Source: an uncultured Pseudomonadota bacterium
GTDB taxonomy: Bacteria; Myxococcota_A; UBA796; GCA-2862545
NCBI GenBank assembly: GCA_913061235.1
Contig: CAJXTB010000002.1
Coordinates: 124,001 to 188,000, forward strand
Direction: 5' to 3'
Length of the DNA stretch: 64,000 nucleotides
Position 1 is the first letter of the stretch, and each line of letters starts with the position of its first letter. The notes under the pieces were generated by a model that was not told the origin of the DNA, did no database searches, and saw only the letters and a program-made list of their open reading frames with translations. This document shows positions 1 through 8,288 of this stretch, in pieces. Made by a program: the position numbers and the translations under genes.

Positions 1-1
1 A

Positions 2-967
2 CCCACCTTGATGTTTGCTCTGGGGGCTCTGCGGCACCGGCAGTCTGCTCCCGCCGCCGCTTTTGAGTGGTTTAGATTGGCCAATGAAGCGAGCGGGATC
101 TCCTTCAATGCGGAAAAGACTGCGGCTTACTTTGACCGGCTCAAGCAGCAATACCCAGGGCCGGCTGGTTCGAAGACGGTGTCGGATGAAAATGGCGGAG
201 AGCCGGTGGTCTTTATGGTGGGCATGCCGCGATCTGGAACCAGCCTGACCGAGCAGGCATTGGCAATGCATCCACAGGTGTCGGGTGGTGGTGAGCTGTC
301 AATTCTGCCGAGCATTGTGCGGTTGATTCCGCCAATCCTCCAGAGTGACGTTCAGTACCCCGAGTACACCTCCGAGTTGACGGTCGAGAACCTGGGTGAG
401 CTGGGGCATGAGTACCTAGACAACGTTGCCGAAATCCGTGGGGAGTCGCGGTTTGTGACCGACAAGCTCCCGCACAACTTCATGCATGTGGGCTTCATCT
501 CCCAGATTCTGCCCCAGGCCACCGTCCTCCACTGCCGCCGAAACCCAATGGACAACTGCCTTTCGCTCTTCCAGACGTTCTTCGCAGGCCAACATACCTA
601 TGCATACGCTCTGGACACCATCGCCGCCTACTACCGTATGTATGACGACCTGATGAAGCACTGGCGCGCTGTTGGAATGAACGTCATCGACGTTCCCTAT
701 GAGCGCACAGTGGACGACCTTGAAGGCACGATGCGCGGGCTGTGCGAGCGCCTGGATTTGGAGTGGGCACCTGAGATTCTGTCGTTCCATCAGTCATCGC
801 GAGTGGTGATGACGGCGAGTAATGCTCAAGTGACCAAGCCTTTGTACGCATCCTCGATCGGTCGGTGGAAGGTGTATGAGAAGCAGCTCGCTCCACTCAG
901 GGAAGCGCTGGACGACATCTGCACGGCGTACGCCGCTGAAGTTCCGGAAGCCGCTGCGTCCATCTGA
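2..967 (+). CDS. TPR-sulfotransferase, C-terminal part (5' end outside window)
   Basis: The reading frame is open to the left window edge, so the N-terminus is missing. The first 30 visible residues (FALGALRHRQSAPAAAFEWF...ANEA) look like the last TPR helix pair of TPR-sulfotransferases. The 5'-phosphosulfate-binding loop is GMPRSGTSLTEQ near residue 75, followed by TDKLPHNF near 153 and the 3'-phosphate-binding segment RRNPMDNCLSLF near 180. Members of this family move sulfuryl groups from PAPS to a carbohydrate or protein acceptor; the acceptor here cannot be told. The first in-window start (TTG/ATG at 8-13) is probably internal. The family call is firm; the substrate is unknown. Confidence 0.88.
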   Translation, partial: PTLMFALGALRHRQSAPAAAFEWFRLANEASGISFNAEKTAAYFDRLKQQYPGPAGSKTVSDENGGEPVVFMVGMPRSGTSLTEQALAMHPQVSGGGELSILPSIVRLIPPILQSDVQYPEYTSELTVENLGELGHEYLDNVAEIRGESRFVTDKLPHNFMHVGFISQILPQATVLHCRRNPMDNCLSLFQTFFAGQHTYAYALDTIAAYYRMYDDLMKHWRAVGMNVIDVPYERTVDDLEGTMRGLCERLDLEWAPEILSFHQSSRVVMTASNAQVTKPLYASSIGRWKVYEKQLAPLREALDDICTAYAAEVPEAAASI

Positions 968-1064
968 CCGGTCACCGCCGTGACACCCCATGACAAACTC
1001 ATGGGTACCCCTCCTGAATGAAGCCGGTGTCCTACTCGTCACACTCGGCCTGTAGGAGAACAAC

Positions 1065-1595
1065 ATGACCCGTGGACGCGCTCTACTTCGCAACTTCGTC
1101 GCTACCCCCGAGCCCGCCGAGGCTCGGCCGGCCAAGTTGCCAGCCATGCGCGGCAACCAGACGATGTCTGCGCCAGCGCGTCCGGATCTTTGGCTCCTCG
1201 AGAACGACGTGTCACCGCAGACTCCGGCTGCTGATGTGGAAGACGTGGTCTCCGGACCGCAGGCGCTGTCCGCTGTGCTCCTGGGGGCGGCGCCCGTGCC
1301 GCAACCTCTGCGTCGGCGTCAGGCCCATACATTGGTGCCGTCAGCACTCGATGCCCACTCGTTCACGACCCTCACGGAAGATGATGAGTGGTTCGGTGAT
1401 CTTGCGCCGCCTACCTCGAAGACCTTGGTTGATGAATGGCCATTAGACGACGACACCTTGGAGGGTGAGGTGGTCCACGAGCTGCCCCGCGTCTTGGGCG
1501 CGGTTGTCGAGCTCGGGGTGTTCTTCGCGGGTCTTGCAATTGGCCTTGCCGTGCAGGGAGCGTTTGCATTCGCTGTGTGGACTGCACTGAACTGA
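1065..1595 (+). CDS. Hypothetical protein with one C-terminal membrane helix
   Basis: A 176-residue protein that I do not recognise. The first 140 residues are polar, rich in Pro, Ala and acidic residues, with no clear domain. The last 35 residues (from about 142) form one hydrophobic segment, ELGVFFAGLAIGLAVQGAFA, followed directly by the C-terminus, so it may be a tail-anchored inner-membrane protein. The start is supported by AGGAGA at 1053-1058, seven bases before the ATG. The upstream gap (968-1064) contains a small inverted repeat, CCCATG-N7-CATGGG, with no T-run. The neighbours do not suggest a function. Confidence 0.7.
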   Translation: MTRGRALLRNFVATPEPAEARPAKLPAMRGNQTMSAPARPDLWLLENDVSPQTPAADVEDVVSGPQALSAVLLGAAPVPQPLRRRQAHTLVPSALDAHSFTTLTEDDEWFGDLAPPTSKTLVDEWPLDDDTLEGEVVHELPRVLGAVVELGVFFAGLAIGLAVQGAFAFAVWTALN

Positions 1596-1628
1596 TCTGA
1601 TGTGCGCCGAGCGCACACTCACGGGATG

Positions 1629-1644
1629 TGACGCAACTGCGTCA
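1629..1644. promoter_or_regulatory. Perfect palindrome TGACGCA-AC-TGCGTCA, possible operator
   Basis: Two 7-base arms are exact reverse complements with a 2-base centre, in the 169-base gap ahead of the lipoprotein gene at 1765. The size and symmetry suit a dimeric repressor or activator site. A TTGACA hexamer lies 20 bases downstream (1665-1670) without a convincing -10. No regulator for it is evident in the window. Confidence 0.4.
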
Positions 1645-1680
1645 ACGATTGTGACGACAGCACATTGACACTCAAAAATG

Positions 1681-1741
1681 CCTGCGGCCGTGCTCCGCAG
1701 GTGGTACGAATAAGCACCTGGCACGGTCGGGACCCCGGTCC
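1681..1741 (+). promoter_or_regulatory. Two hairpins in the 5' region of the lipoprotein gene
   Basis: CCTGCGG-N7-CCGCAGG (1681-1701) and GGGACC-CC-GGTCCC (1728-1741) are perfect inverted repeats just upstream of the ribosome-binding site TTGGAGA. Neither has a T-run, so they are not simple terminators. If transcription starts near the TTGACA at 1665, both would lie in or at the edge of the 5' UTR. Confidence 0.35.
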
Positions 1742-1764
1742 CATCACTCTCTTGGAGAACAAAC

Positions 1765-2751
1765 ATGATGCGAATCACGATGCTCGCAGCAATCGCCCTC
1801 ACCGGCGCGTGTGACTGGGACTTCCCGGACTACACAGACGGAGACGGCTTTGATGACGGCTCCAGCGCCTTCCTTCGGGGAGATGCTGATGGCTTCAACC
1901 AGGAGTCGACCTTGTGGTCCGACACTCGCGGTACTGCCGTTGACGAGTTCGGCATCACTGGCGGCGCTGCCATGAACGGCACGACCTGTCAGGTCTACGT
2001 GGACAGCGGAAACATCGGAAACGATGTGAATCCGAACTGGAACGAAGACGAAGAGATGACGGACGCTCTGCCGGATGCTGATGGCGAGGGCGTGGTGGGT
2101 CTGACCATCACCCCAACCGACATCAACCTCGTTCAGTACGACGACTGGGACAGTGGCGTCATTGCTACCTACGAGATCCCCGCGTTGGACGCCCGTTTCA
2201 CGGACGACGGAATTGCAACCATCGACAATGATGGCGGCGGATGCGAAGTCACTTGGGTCTCCCCAGGCGGCGACATCAATGGTCAGGCCATCGCAGCTGG
2301 CGCATGTATCGGCGGCTTTGACGCTACCGCTGCTGGCGTTGCTCTTGTGAACACGTCTGACGGACTCAACCGTGTCACACCGGCCGGTTCAGAATCTGTT
2401 GCGGACTCGCAAGACCTTGTGTCTTGGGACGCCGGACTGGACCTGTTCTACACCGCGAACCGTGGCGAGAACATCATCACTGCCATGACCGACATGGGCG
2501 TGGTCCAGTGGACCGCAACCGTAGACGGCGGCGTGGTTGACCTCGAAGCGTCTGGCGCTCGTGGCATCGTGTTCGTCAGCGTCGAGTACGCAGACCTCAC
2601 CGGTGGCTTGATGCTTCTAGATGGCCTCACGGGTGATGTTGTGAACGAAGCCATGACCGTTAGCGCCGCTCGCGATCTCTCCCTATCGGGTGATGGTCAC
2701 GTGGTCGCTGCTGCCGTCGCTGGCCAGGTTCACTACCTCAGCGTTGAGTAA
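1765..2751 (+). CDS. Putative lipoprotein with beta-propeller-like C-terminal half
   Basis: A 328-residue protein starting with a short signal peptide, MRITMLAAIALTGACDWDF; the Cys in LTGAC is a likely lipidation site. The next 150 residues are very rich in Asp and Gly (DGDGFDDG, NEDEEMTD), as in secreted calcium-tolerant proteins. The C-terminal half has repeated strands such as SWDAGLDLFYTAN, GVVQWTATVDGGVVDLEA and RDLSLSGDGHVVAAAV, resembling PQQ/WD-type propeller blades, but too few for a full propeller. TTGGAGA precedes the tandem ATGs at 1765 and 1768. It is followed by a strong terminator, so it is the end of its transcript. No specific function can be assigned. Confidence 0.78.
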   Translation: MMRITMLAAIALTGACDWDFPDYTDGDGFDDGSSAFLRGDADGFNQESTLWSDTRGTAVDEFGITGGAAMNGTTCQVYVDSGNIGNDVNPNWNEDEEMTDALPDADGEGVVGLTITPTDINLVQYDDWDSGVIATYEIPALDARFTDDGIATIDNDGGGCEVTWVSPGGDINGQAIAAGACIGGFDATAAGVALVNTSDGLNRVTPAGSESVADSQDLVSWDAGLDLFYTANRGENIITAMTDMGVVQWTATVDGGVVDLEASGARGIVFVSVEYADLTGGLMLLDGLTGDVVNEAMTVSAARDLSLSGDGHVVAAAVAGQVHYLSVE

Positions 2752-2781
2752 GTAGTCGCGCTTTCGACTGCAGATGAATGA

Positions 2782-2814
2782 GCCGGGCCTCCGCAAAGGA
2801 AGCCCGGCTTTTTT
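2782..2814 (+). terminator. Rho-independent terminator after the lipoprotein gene
   Basis: A GCCGGGC stem pairs with GCCCGGC, with an inner TCC/GGA pairing, followed by six T's. It lies 30 bases after the stop codon of the gene ending at 2751. Confidence 0.9.
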
Positions 2815-3125
2815 CTTGGGTTCCATGTTGATCTGAAACGTCAGGGACGCTCCGTGTGTACAGCGGTGCCGTACCGGATGACGCATTCCGCGCCGCTTAG
2901 GCACGCACCGAGTTTCTCTGGCGCGATGTTCTGGGGCCTGAAAAAGCCGCGTTGCGCGGGGGCGCGATGCACCCACCTGAACTCCGAATCTCACCGGTCA
3001 AGCTGTTCAGGAAACGCATTACCTCATGGGCAACTTGTAATAATCCTCTGGGCAATGGTTTCGGGCATTGAAGATGTCCGCTATGTTCCGATGGGGTGAA
3101 CGTCGCTCACCACACATGAGACTTC
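2815..3125. other. Intergenic region without a convincing gene
   Basis: About 310 bases between the terminator and the next gene. An 81-codon frame at 2854-3099 has no ribosome-binding site and a Cys/His/Ser-rich composition unlike real proteins here. The segment around 3020-3090 is less GC-rich than its surroundings (TTGTAATAATCC and TATGTT occur) and may hold the promoter of the downstream gene, but I cannot place -35 and -10 elements with confidence. Confidence 0.5.
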
Positions 3126-3962
3126 ATGTTGCAATGTCTACAATCTGCTCATTTGAGTCGCCGCTGGCGAAGCTGGAGTGGTGCGTTTTTGGGGTTGGGA
3201 CTTGTGGTTGTAGGTGTGGTGGGGGTTGAGCCGGCTACGGCATCAGCGCCTCTCTCCATTGCTGTGCGTGGTGGCGTTGACCCGCAGACGGGTGACTTCA
3301 CCACGGTCCAGCCAGGTCTCGGAGTTCACTCCATTGACTTTGGCCACGTCGCCAATGGTGGGCCGCGCCCTCGGACCGGCGCGCGAGTCGACGATGACGA
3401 TGACACGTCCTGGTACGTCGCCACGATGGAGCTGACGGTTGTGCGCAATGCGGACAACTCCCTGGGTATTCAGAGCGTGCGAACACCGACTCCTGCGTAT
3501 GTACGGCCCAGCTTGGGTGGAGCGACCTCACCGGGACCCGACCTGTCTGTCTTCCCAACGAACAGTGTCTCGTCTGCGAATGCTGGAGCCTACCGGTCTG
3601 CCGCGGGTGCGCCGGTCATGAGCCCGATCCCGCGTAGAGCACGTCAGCAACGGCAAGGCGAACGCTTAGACGGCATCTACATCCCGTCTGCGGGCCAAGA
3701 ACTAGCCAATGCCACGACCCACGTAGACGTCTACGTGCGCTTGGATGGTCACGAAGAAGGTGAGGCGTCCGTCTGGTTCAGCTCGCCGCAAGGTGGCGGC
3801 CTGGGAAATGCCGTAGAGTTGATGTTCATCGAGACTCTTGTGGCGCCCAACGTTCCGCTTGGCCAGCCGTTCCTGTGTCAGGTCTCGTTCAAGGTTCCGC
3901 CCTCCGAGTGGGGCCACCAGAACGCAAACGTATCGTTTAGCGCTCGGCCTGCGGGTCGGTAG
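3126..3962 (+). CDS. Secreted hypothetical protein
   Basis: A 278-residue protein with a long n-region and a clear signal sequence (GAFLGLGLVVVGVVGVEP..ATASA) that predicts Sec export, with cleavage near residue 41. The mature part has no motif I recognise. It is rich in beta-type segments (HVDVYVRLDGHEEGEASVWF, ELMFIETL) and low in Cys, consistent with a periplasmic or surface protein. The ribosome-binding site is weak (GAG before the ATG), so the exact start is uncertain. Its 3' end overlaps the convergent M20 peptidase gene by 26 bases. Confidence 0.62.
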   Translation: MLQCLQSAHLSRRWRSWSGAFLGLGLVVVGVVGVEPATASAPLSIAVRGGVDPQTGDFTTVQPGLGVHSIDFGHVANGGPRPRTGARVDDDDDTSWYVATMELTVVRNADNSLGIQSVRTPTPAYVRPSLGGATSPGPDLSVFPTNSVSSANAGAYRSAAGAPVMSPIPRRARQQRQGERLDGIYIPSAGQELANATTHVDVYVRLDGHEEGEASVWFSSPQGGGLGNAVELMFIETLVAPNVPLGQPFLCQVSFKVPPSEWGHQNANVSFSARPAGR

Positions 3963-5400
3963 TTGTGGCTTGGTCGGTGACAATCGACAGCAGCCGGTAG
4001 AGCCCGTCGCGCAGATCGTCTTCGCGAATGTACTCGTTGTGCCCGTGCATCGAGAAGGCTTCGTCCTGGGTGATGCGGATGGGGGCAATTCCGTAGGCGT
4101 GCACGCCAAGCGGGCGCAACAAGATGGAGTCGGTGAACCCGACCGACAAGACCGGCCCGGCAACCGCGTCCGGCTGGTCTTCGGTGACGTAGTTGGCAAT
4201 CGCTTCGTACAGCGGGTCGTCGATGGGGCTCCACGACCCTTGTACAAGGCCGACTTCTTCGATGTGTACGCCTTCCGTTCGGATGAGGTCGCGTAGCTCG
4301 TCTACGAACGCTTCTGGCTCGGTCTCAGGCTGTAGGCGGCAGTCGTAGTGGGCCACGCTGCGGCCTGACACGGTGTTGTGGGAGCCCGCGCCGAGCAATC
4401 CGGTCACGTTGCAGGTGTTGCTTGCTGTGGCCCGTACCGCAGGCTCTCGCAGCAGCTTTCCCTTGGCCAGTGTGCGAACCCAGAAGGGGCGCGTCAACAC
4501 AGCGCCGGTGAGTCCACGCTGGTGGCGGCCCACGGCATCCAGCAGCTCGTACATGGGCTCGGGGATGCGGTAGCGAACCTTTCGGCGCTCTAGGTCGGAC
4601 AGGGCGCTGATCAGGCGGTCAGGCGACTGGTCTGGCAACGGTGTGGACCCGTGGCTCGGCTCACCGGTAGCGACAATGTCGACCCAAGCCGTGCCTTTCT
4701 CGCCAACGCTGATGAAGTAGGCGGCTTGCCCGTCGAACAGTGCGTCTTCTACACCAATGCCGCCTTCGTTGATGAGGTGACTACAGCCAAAGTCGTCCCA
4801 GTTGTCTGCGACCCAGCGGGCTCCGGTGTTGTCGACTTCTTCGTCGGACACGGCGAGCAAGATGATGTCGCGGTTGAGGGGAACATTGAGTCGTGCCAAG
4901 TAGGACATGGTCAGCGCTTCCATCAGCCCCAGGGACTTCATGTCCAGAGCCCCACGACCCCAGATGCGGCCTTCGTCGTCTACCGTTCCGGAGTAGGGCG
5001 GATTGTCCCAATGCTCGGCATCTCCGGGGACAACGTCCAGGTGAGACAACAGGCAGAGCGGCGCTTGCTCACCGGAACCTGGTAGCGTTGCAATGAGGTT
5101 GACGTGTCCGGGCCGGTACTCAATAATATCGCTTCGAATGCCATCTTCGGCCAAGATGTCAGCCAGGAACTGGGCGGCGTCGCGCTGGCCGGTGGGGTTG
5201 GACGTGATGGGGTTGACCGACTCAATTCGCAGGTAGTCGGCCATCTGTGCACTGGCTTTCTCGCCAGCCTCGTCCCAGTCGATCTGGTCGCGCACGGCTC
5301 GCACGTGGTCGGGAGCGACGAATGCAGCAGGGGCTTTCGGGACGCAGCCCAGCAAACCGAGCGGGGCGAACAAGGAAACAACAGTCAGGAGTGTGCGCAT
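3937..5400 (-). CDS. M20-family metallopeptidase, lipoprotein
   Basis: A 487-residue zinc-dependent hydrolase of the M20 (ArgE/DapE/carboxypeptidase) family. The metal site is complete: SHLDVVPGD (His120, Asp122), GRGALDMKS (Asp153), SDEE (187-188), NEGG (Glu212) and a C-terminal MHGHNEYI (His about 452-454). A dimerisation insert runs from about 235 to 370. The start MRTLLTVVSLFAPLGLLGC gives a lipobox with Cys19, so the enzyme is probably anchored in the periplasm and acts on peptides or acylated amino acids; the substrate is unknown. The gene lies 9 bases downstream of the SGNH lipoprotein gene, suggesting one transcript. Confidence 0.9.
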   Translation of the reverse strand: MRTLLTVVSLFAPLGLLGCVPKAPAAFVAPDHVRAVRDQIDWDEAGEKASAQMADYLRIESVNPITSNPTGQRDAAQFLADILAEDGIRSDIIEYRPGHVNLIATLPGSGEQAPLCLLSHLDVVPGDAEHWDNPPYSGTVDDEGRIWGRGALDMKSLGLMEALTMSYLARLNVPLNRDIILLAVSDEEVDNTGARWVADNWDDFGCSHLINEGGIGVEDALFDGQAAYFISVGEKGTAWVDIVATGEPSHGSTPLPDQSPDRLISALSDLERRKVRYRIPEPMYELLDAVGRHQRGLTGAVLTRPFWVRTLAKGKLLREPAVRATASNTCNVTGLLGAGSHNTVSGRSVAHYDCRLQPETEPEAFVDELRDLIRTEGVHIEEVGLVQGSWSPIDDPLYEAIANYVTEDQPDAVAGPVLSVGFTDSILLRPLGVHAYGIAPIRITQDEAFSMHGHNEYIREDDLRDGLYRLLSIVTDQATTTDPQAER

Positions 5401-5409
5401 GGGCCGTCT

Positions 5410-6867
5410 TTAGCGTGTTGGCTCGTAGGCTGCGCACTGCTCAACATCCAAGCCGTCGTTCGCGAGCTGTTCGGCACGCCACGGGTCTTGGGCACGGACG
5501 GCTTGTAGGTCGACACGGGGCAAGGTGACGTCCCAGGCGTCTTCCATCACCGCTAGGGTCTCGTTGGCCAGCAAGGCGTAGCCGGTGTCGCTGAAGTGGA
5601 TGCCGTCGGTGGAGAGCAGTCCGCCGAATGCCCGTGGGGTGAGGACTTCGTCGCCAACCTCAAGACCCTCGGACTCAATACGGACCAGAGCGGCATTGAC
5701 TGGTACGGCGTAGATATTTGAAAACCGTTCCGCCTGCTCGTAGACGGTGGCGTCTAGAGCCGCACCGCGAGCATCAATGGCGGCGAGACGGTCATCTGCC
5801 CAGGCCTCCGCCTGTTCACGGGTGTCTCCAGCATCTATCCGGTGGCCAATCGCGGCTTGCCGTTGGGGCGCGGTAAGCGCAATGAGGGACGGTCGAGGAA
5901 GGGTTGCAATGAACACTTCTGCGTCTGTGGCCGCCAGTCGCTCAATGAGCGCGATGAGGTCGGGCTGGGCCTCTTCGAGCGGTGTCATCTCGCCTGGGTC
6001 TAAGCGCCAGCTAGAGGCGATTGGCGTGATGATGTCGTTGCCGTACACGTCGAAGAGTAGGATGGTTGTTGGGTCTAGTTCTTCGAGGAAGTCTAGGGGG
6101 ACGTCGAAGACGGGGTCCCCAATGCCGCCTTCGGCGTCGTACACCAAGTGGGCCAAGAAGCTCTGACTGAAGCGGTCGGGGCCATTGAGTACGGTACCGA
6201 CTCGGAAGTCACCCACGGCCAGGTTCATGGGGAGCAGCTCTGGGTCTTCGCGGGTGTACGCGTAGTCGAACTGACCGGTGCTGGGATCAATGGCGGTCGC
6301 CACAACGTCTAGGGCAGCGTCGCTGACGAAGCTTCCAGTGCCGGGAGCTGCGCACGACGGTGGTGGACGGAGGTCTGATGCCCCCATCTGCGGCAGGAGG
6401 CCCGGGACGAGAAGGGGCAGTGTGTGCATGCCGCCGGTGGCTCGGGCAAGCTGGGCTGACGGGCTCATGAGCGCGCCTTGTCTCGACGGAGTACCGCCTT
6501 GAACCCCCATGCCGAGAGAGGCACCGATCGTGACGATGCGGGCCAAGTGCGGGTCAGCGGGCTCGTCTACGACGGCGTCAGTAGGCCACACCTCTCCGCC
6601 GGAGGACAGGGCGATTTCCCCGGCTGGTGCACCTTGGAACAGTCCAGTGAGCGTGGTGCCGTTGAGCTGTGCGTTGATGAGGTGGTACGGTCCTAGGCGA
6701 AGGGTGGGCACGTCGAGCTCCACGTCCTCCGGGACTTCGATGACCACGCTGATGTAGCCGCTACCTGGCAGCGTTGCTGGCAGCACGGACACCTCGGACA
6801 TCACCTCAGTGGACCCGGAGCAGCCGGTGAGCGCTAGGCCGATTGCCGCAAGCGCACTCGGTACCAC
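5410..6867 (-). CDS. SGNH/GDSL-like hydrolase lipoprotein
   Basis: A protein of about 485 residues with SGNH-hydrolase landmarks: block I VTIGASLGMG with the candidate nucleophile Ser near 117, and block V DGIHFSDTGYALLAN with the Asp/His pair near 421-424. Such enzymes are serine esterases or lipases. The signal sequence VVPSALAAIGLALTGCSG has a lipobox with Cys16. The frame is open to 7020, but those extra residues would lie deep inside trkH and precede a signal peptide, so I prefer the GTG at 6867. Even so it overlaps trkH by 34 bases and no good ribosome-binding site is visible, which suggests coupling to trkH translation. The substrate is unknown. Confidence 0.75.
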   Translation of the reverse strand: MVPSALAAIGLALTGCSGSTEVMSEVSVLPATLPGSGYISVVIEVPEDVELDVPTLRLGPYHLINAQLNGTTLTGLFQGAPAGEIALSSGGEVWPTDAVVDEPADPHLARIVTIGASLGMGVQGGTPSRQGALMSPSAQLARATGGMHTLPLLVPGLLPQMGASDLRPPPSCAAPGTGSFVSDAALDVVATAIDPSTGQFDYAYTREDPELLPMNLAVGDFRVGTVLNGPDRFSQSFLAHLVYDAEGGIGDPVFDVPLDFLEELDPTTILLFDVYGNDIITPIASSWRLDPGEMTPLEEAQPDLIALIERLAATDAEVFIATLPRPSLIALTAPQRQAAIGHRIDAGDTREQAEAWADDRLAAIDARGAALDATVYEQAERFSNIYAVPVNAALVRIESEGLEVGDEVLTPRAFGGLLSTDGIHFSDTGYALLANETLAVMEDAWDVTLPRVDLQAVRAQDPWRAEQLANDGLDVEQCAAYEPTR

Positions 6868-8288
6868 GCGTCTGGGTGAAGCAGGGCAAGCACAGTCAAT
6901 ATTTCGAGTCGCCCAATCCACATGGTCCCCGTCAGTAGAACTTTCATCCAAGAAGGTAGCGTACCGAAGCTGCCCATGGGGCCTACAACACCAAATCCCG
7001 GACCCACGTTGGACAAACAAGCCAGCGCTGCGCTGAATCCGTCCATGGGACTCATGCCGCCAGCAACGAGGATGGCGCCAATGACGAAGTAGCCACCTGC
7101 GTACAGAAGCACGAGGGTGAACACGGCGCGCATGGCTTGGTCAGGAAGGCCACGACCCGAGTAGACGACGGGAAGCACGGCGCGCGGGTGCAAGACCTGC
7201 CGAATCTCGCGAATGATGTGCCGGCCCGCGAGTAGGTGTCGAATCGCTTTGGGACCACCAGCCGCAGAGCCGGCGCATCCGCCAACCACCATGACCACCA
7301 CAAGCACCATCTTGATGGCCAGCGACCACTGGTTGAAGTCGGCGGACGCGAACCCAGTGCTGGAGATGAGGCTGCTGGACTGAAAGGCGCCCATTCGCAG
7401 GCTCTCAAAGCTTGGAACACCGCCGGTCAGCAGGGCGGCAACGGCGAGTGCACCACCACCGGTCACCAGGGCGTAGAAGTAGAACTCGTCGTCTTTTAGC
7501 AGCTCTCGCGGGCCCTTCGTGAACAGGCGTACCTGAAGGGGGAAGCTGGCTCCGGCCAAGAACATGAACACAACAAGTACCCACTCTGCCGATGGGTTCT
7601 GGTAGCCAGCGATGCTGGAACCGTTCGGTGAGAAGCCACCTGCAGCGAGGGTTGTCAGCGCGTGAACAAAGGCTTCATAGAACGAAAAGCCAGTGAGCAT
7701 CAGGCTTGCACAGCACACCGCAGTGAGCATGCAGTATAGCGTCCACACCCGTGAGGCGGCTTGGCGAACGCGCGGAGCGACTGAGTCGCCCGATGAATAC
7801 GAGGCTTCGGCAAAGAACAGTTGGCGGCCTGCAATGCCGAGGGCAGGCAGGACGACCACGAACAGGGCGATGACCCCAAGTCCACCGAACCACTGGGTCA
7901 TGGCTCGCCACAGAAAGAAGGACCGGTCGTACAGCGTGAAGTCGGTCAGGATTGTCGCGCCGGTCGTTGTGAATCCGCTCATGGACTCAAAGATGGCGTC
8001 TGGTAGGGACAGACCAAGAAGGCTGTAGGGCACCGCACCCATCACGGCGATGGCAATCCAGGTTCCAGCAACGATGGCCAGCGCTTCTTCGCGGTAGAAG
8101 GTCTTGGGTGCCTTGAATCGCCAAGATGCCAAGGTTCCAACGGCACCGGCGAACGCGGCGGAGCTGACGAATGCGACCACGCTCCACCAGTTTCCGTCCC
8201 ATGCTGCGAGAAGAATCGGCAGAACGAAGGCCAACGCAAAGTAGCGGGTGATGACGCCAATGACGGCGGCGACGACCTGGATGCGCAT
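6834..8288 (-). CDS. trkH: Trk-type potassium uptake protein, channel subunit
   Basis: A 484-residue polytopic membrane protein of the TrkH/KtrB superfamily. Four pore repeats carry the degenerate selectivity-filter motifs SGFTTTGAT, LAAGGF, SSTGFAS and NVGPGFG, each with the invariant Gly that lines the K+ pore. The length matches TrkH rather than the shorter KtrB. It forms the K+ channel dimer controlled by the TrkA ring at the cytoplasmic face. Its ATG directly follows the trkA stop codon (TAGATG), so the two are translationally coupled. The 3' end overlaps the SGNH lipoprotein gene. Confidence 0.96.
   Translation of the reverse strand: MRIQVVAAVIGVITRYFALAFVLPILLAAWDGNWWSVVAFVSSAAFAGAVGTLASWRFKAPKTFYREEALAIVAGTWIAIAVMGAVPYSLLGLSLPDAIFESMSGFTTTGATILTDFTLYDRSFFLWRAMTQWFGGLGVIALFVVVLPALGIAGRQLFFAEASYSSGDSVAPRVRQAASRVWTLYCMLTAVCCASLMLTGFSFYEAFVHALTTLAAGGFSPNGSSIAGYQNPSAEWVLVVFMFLAGASFPLQVRLFTKGPRELLKDDEFYFYALVTGGGALAVAALLTGGVPSFESLRMGAFQSSSLISSTGFASADFNQWSLAIKMVLVVVMVVGGCAGSAAGGPKAIRHLLAGRHIIREIRQVLHPRAVLPVVYSGRGLPDQAMRAVFTLVLLYAGGYFVIGAILVAGGMSPMDGFSAALACLSNVGPGFGVVGPMGSFGTLPSWMKVLLTGTMWIGRLEILTVLALLHPDAWYRVRLRQSA

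Noticed and set aside
2854-3099. 81-codon plus-strand frame in the gap after the terminator
   Set aside because: No ribosome-binding site, unusual Cys/His/Ser content and no hydrophobic or domain pattern.
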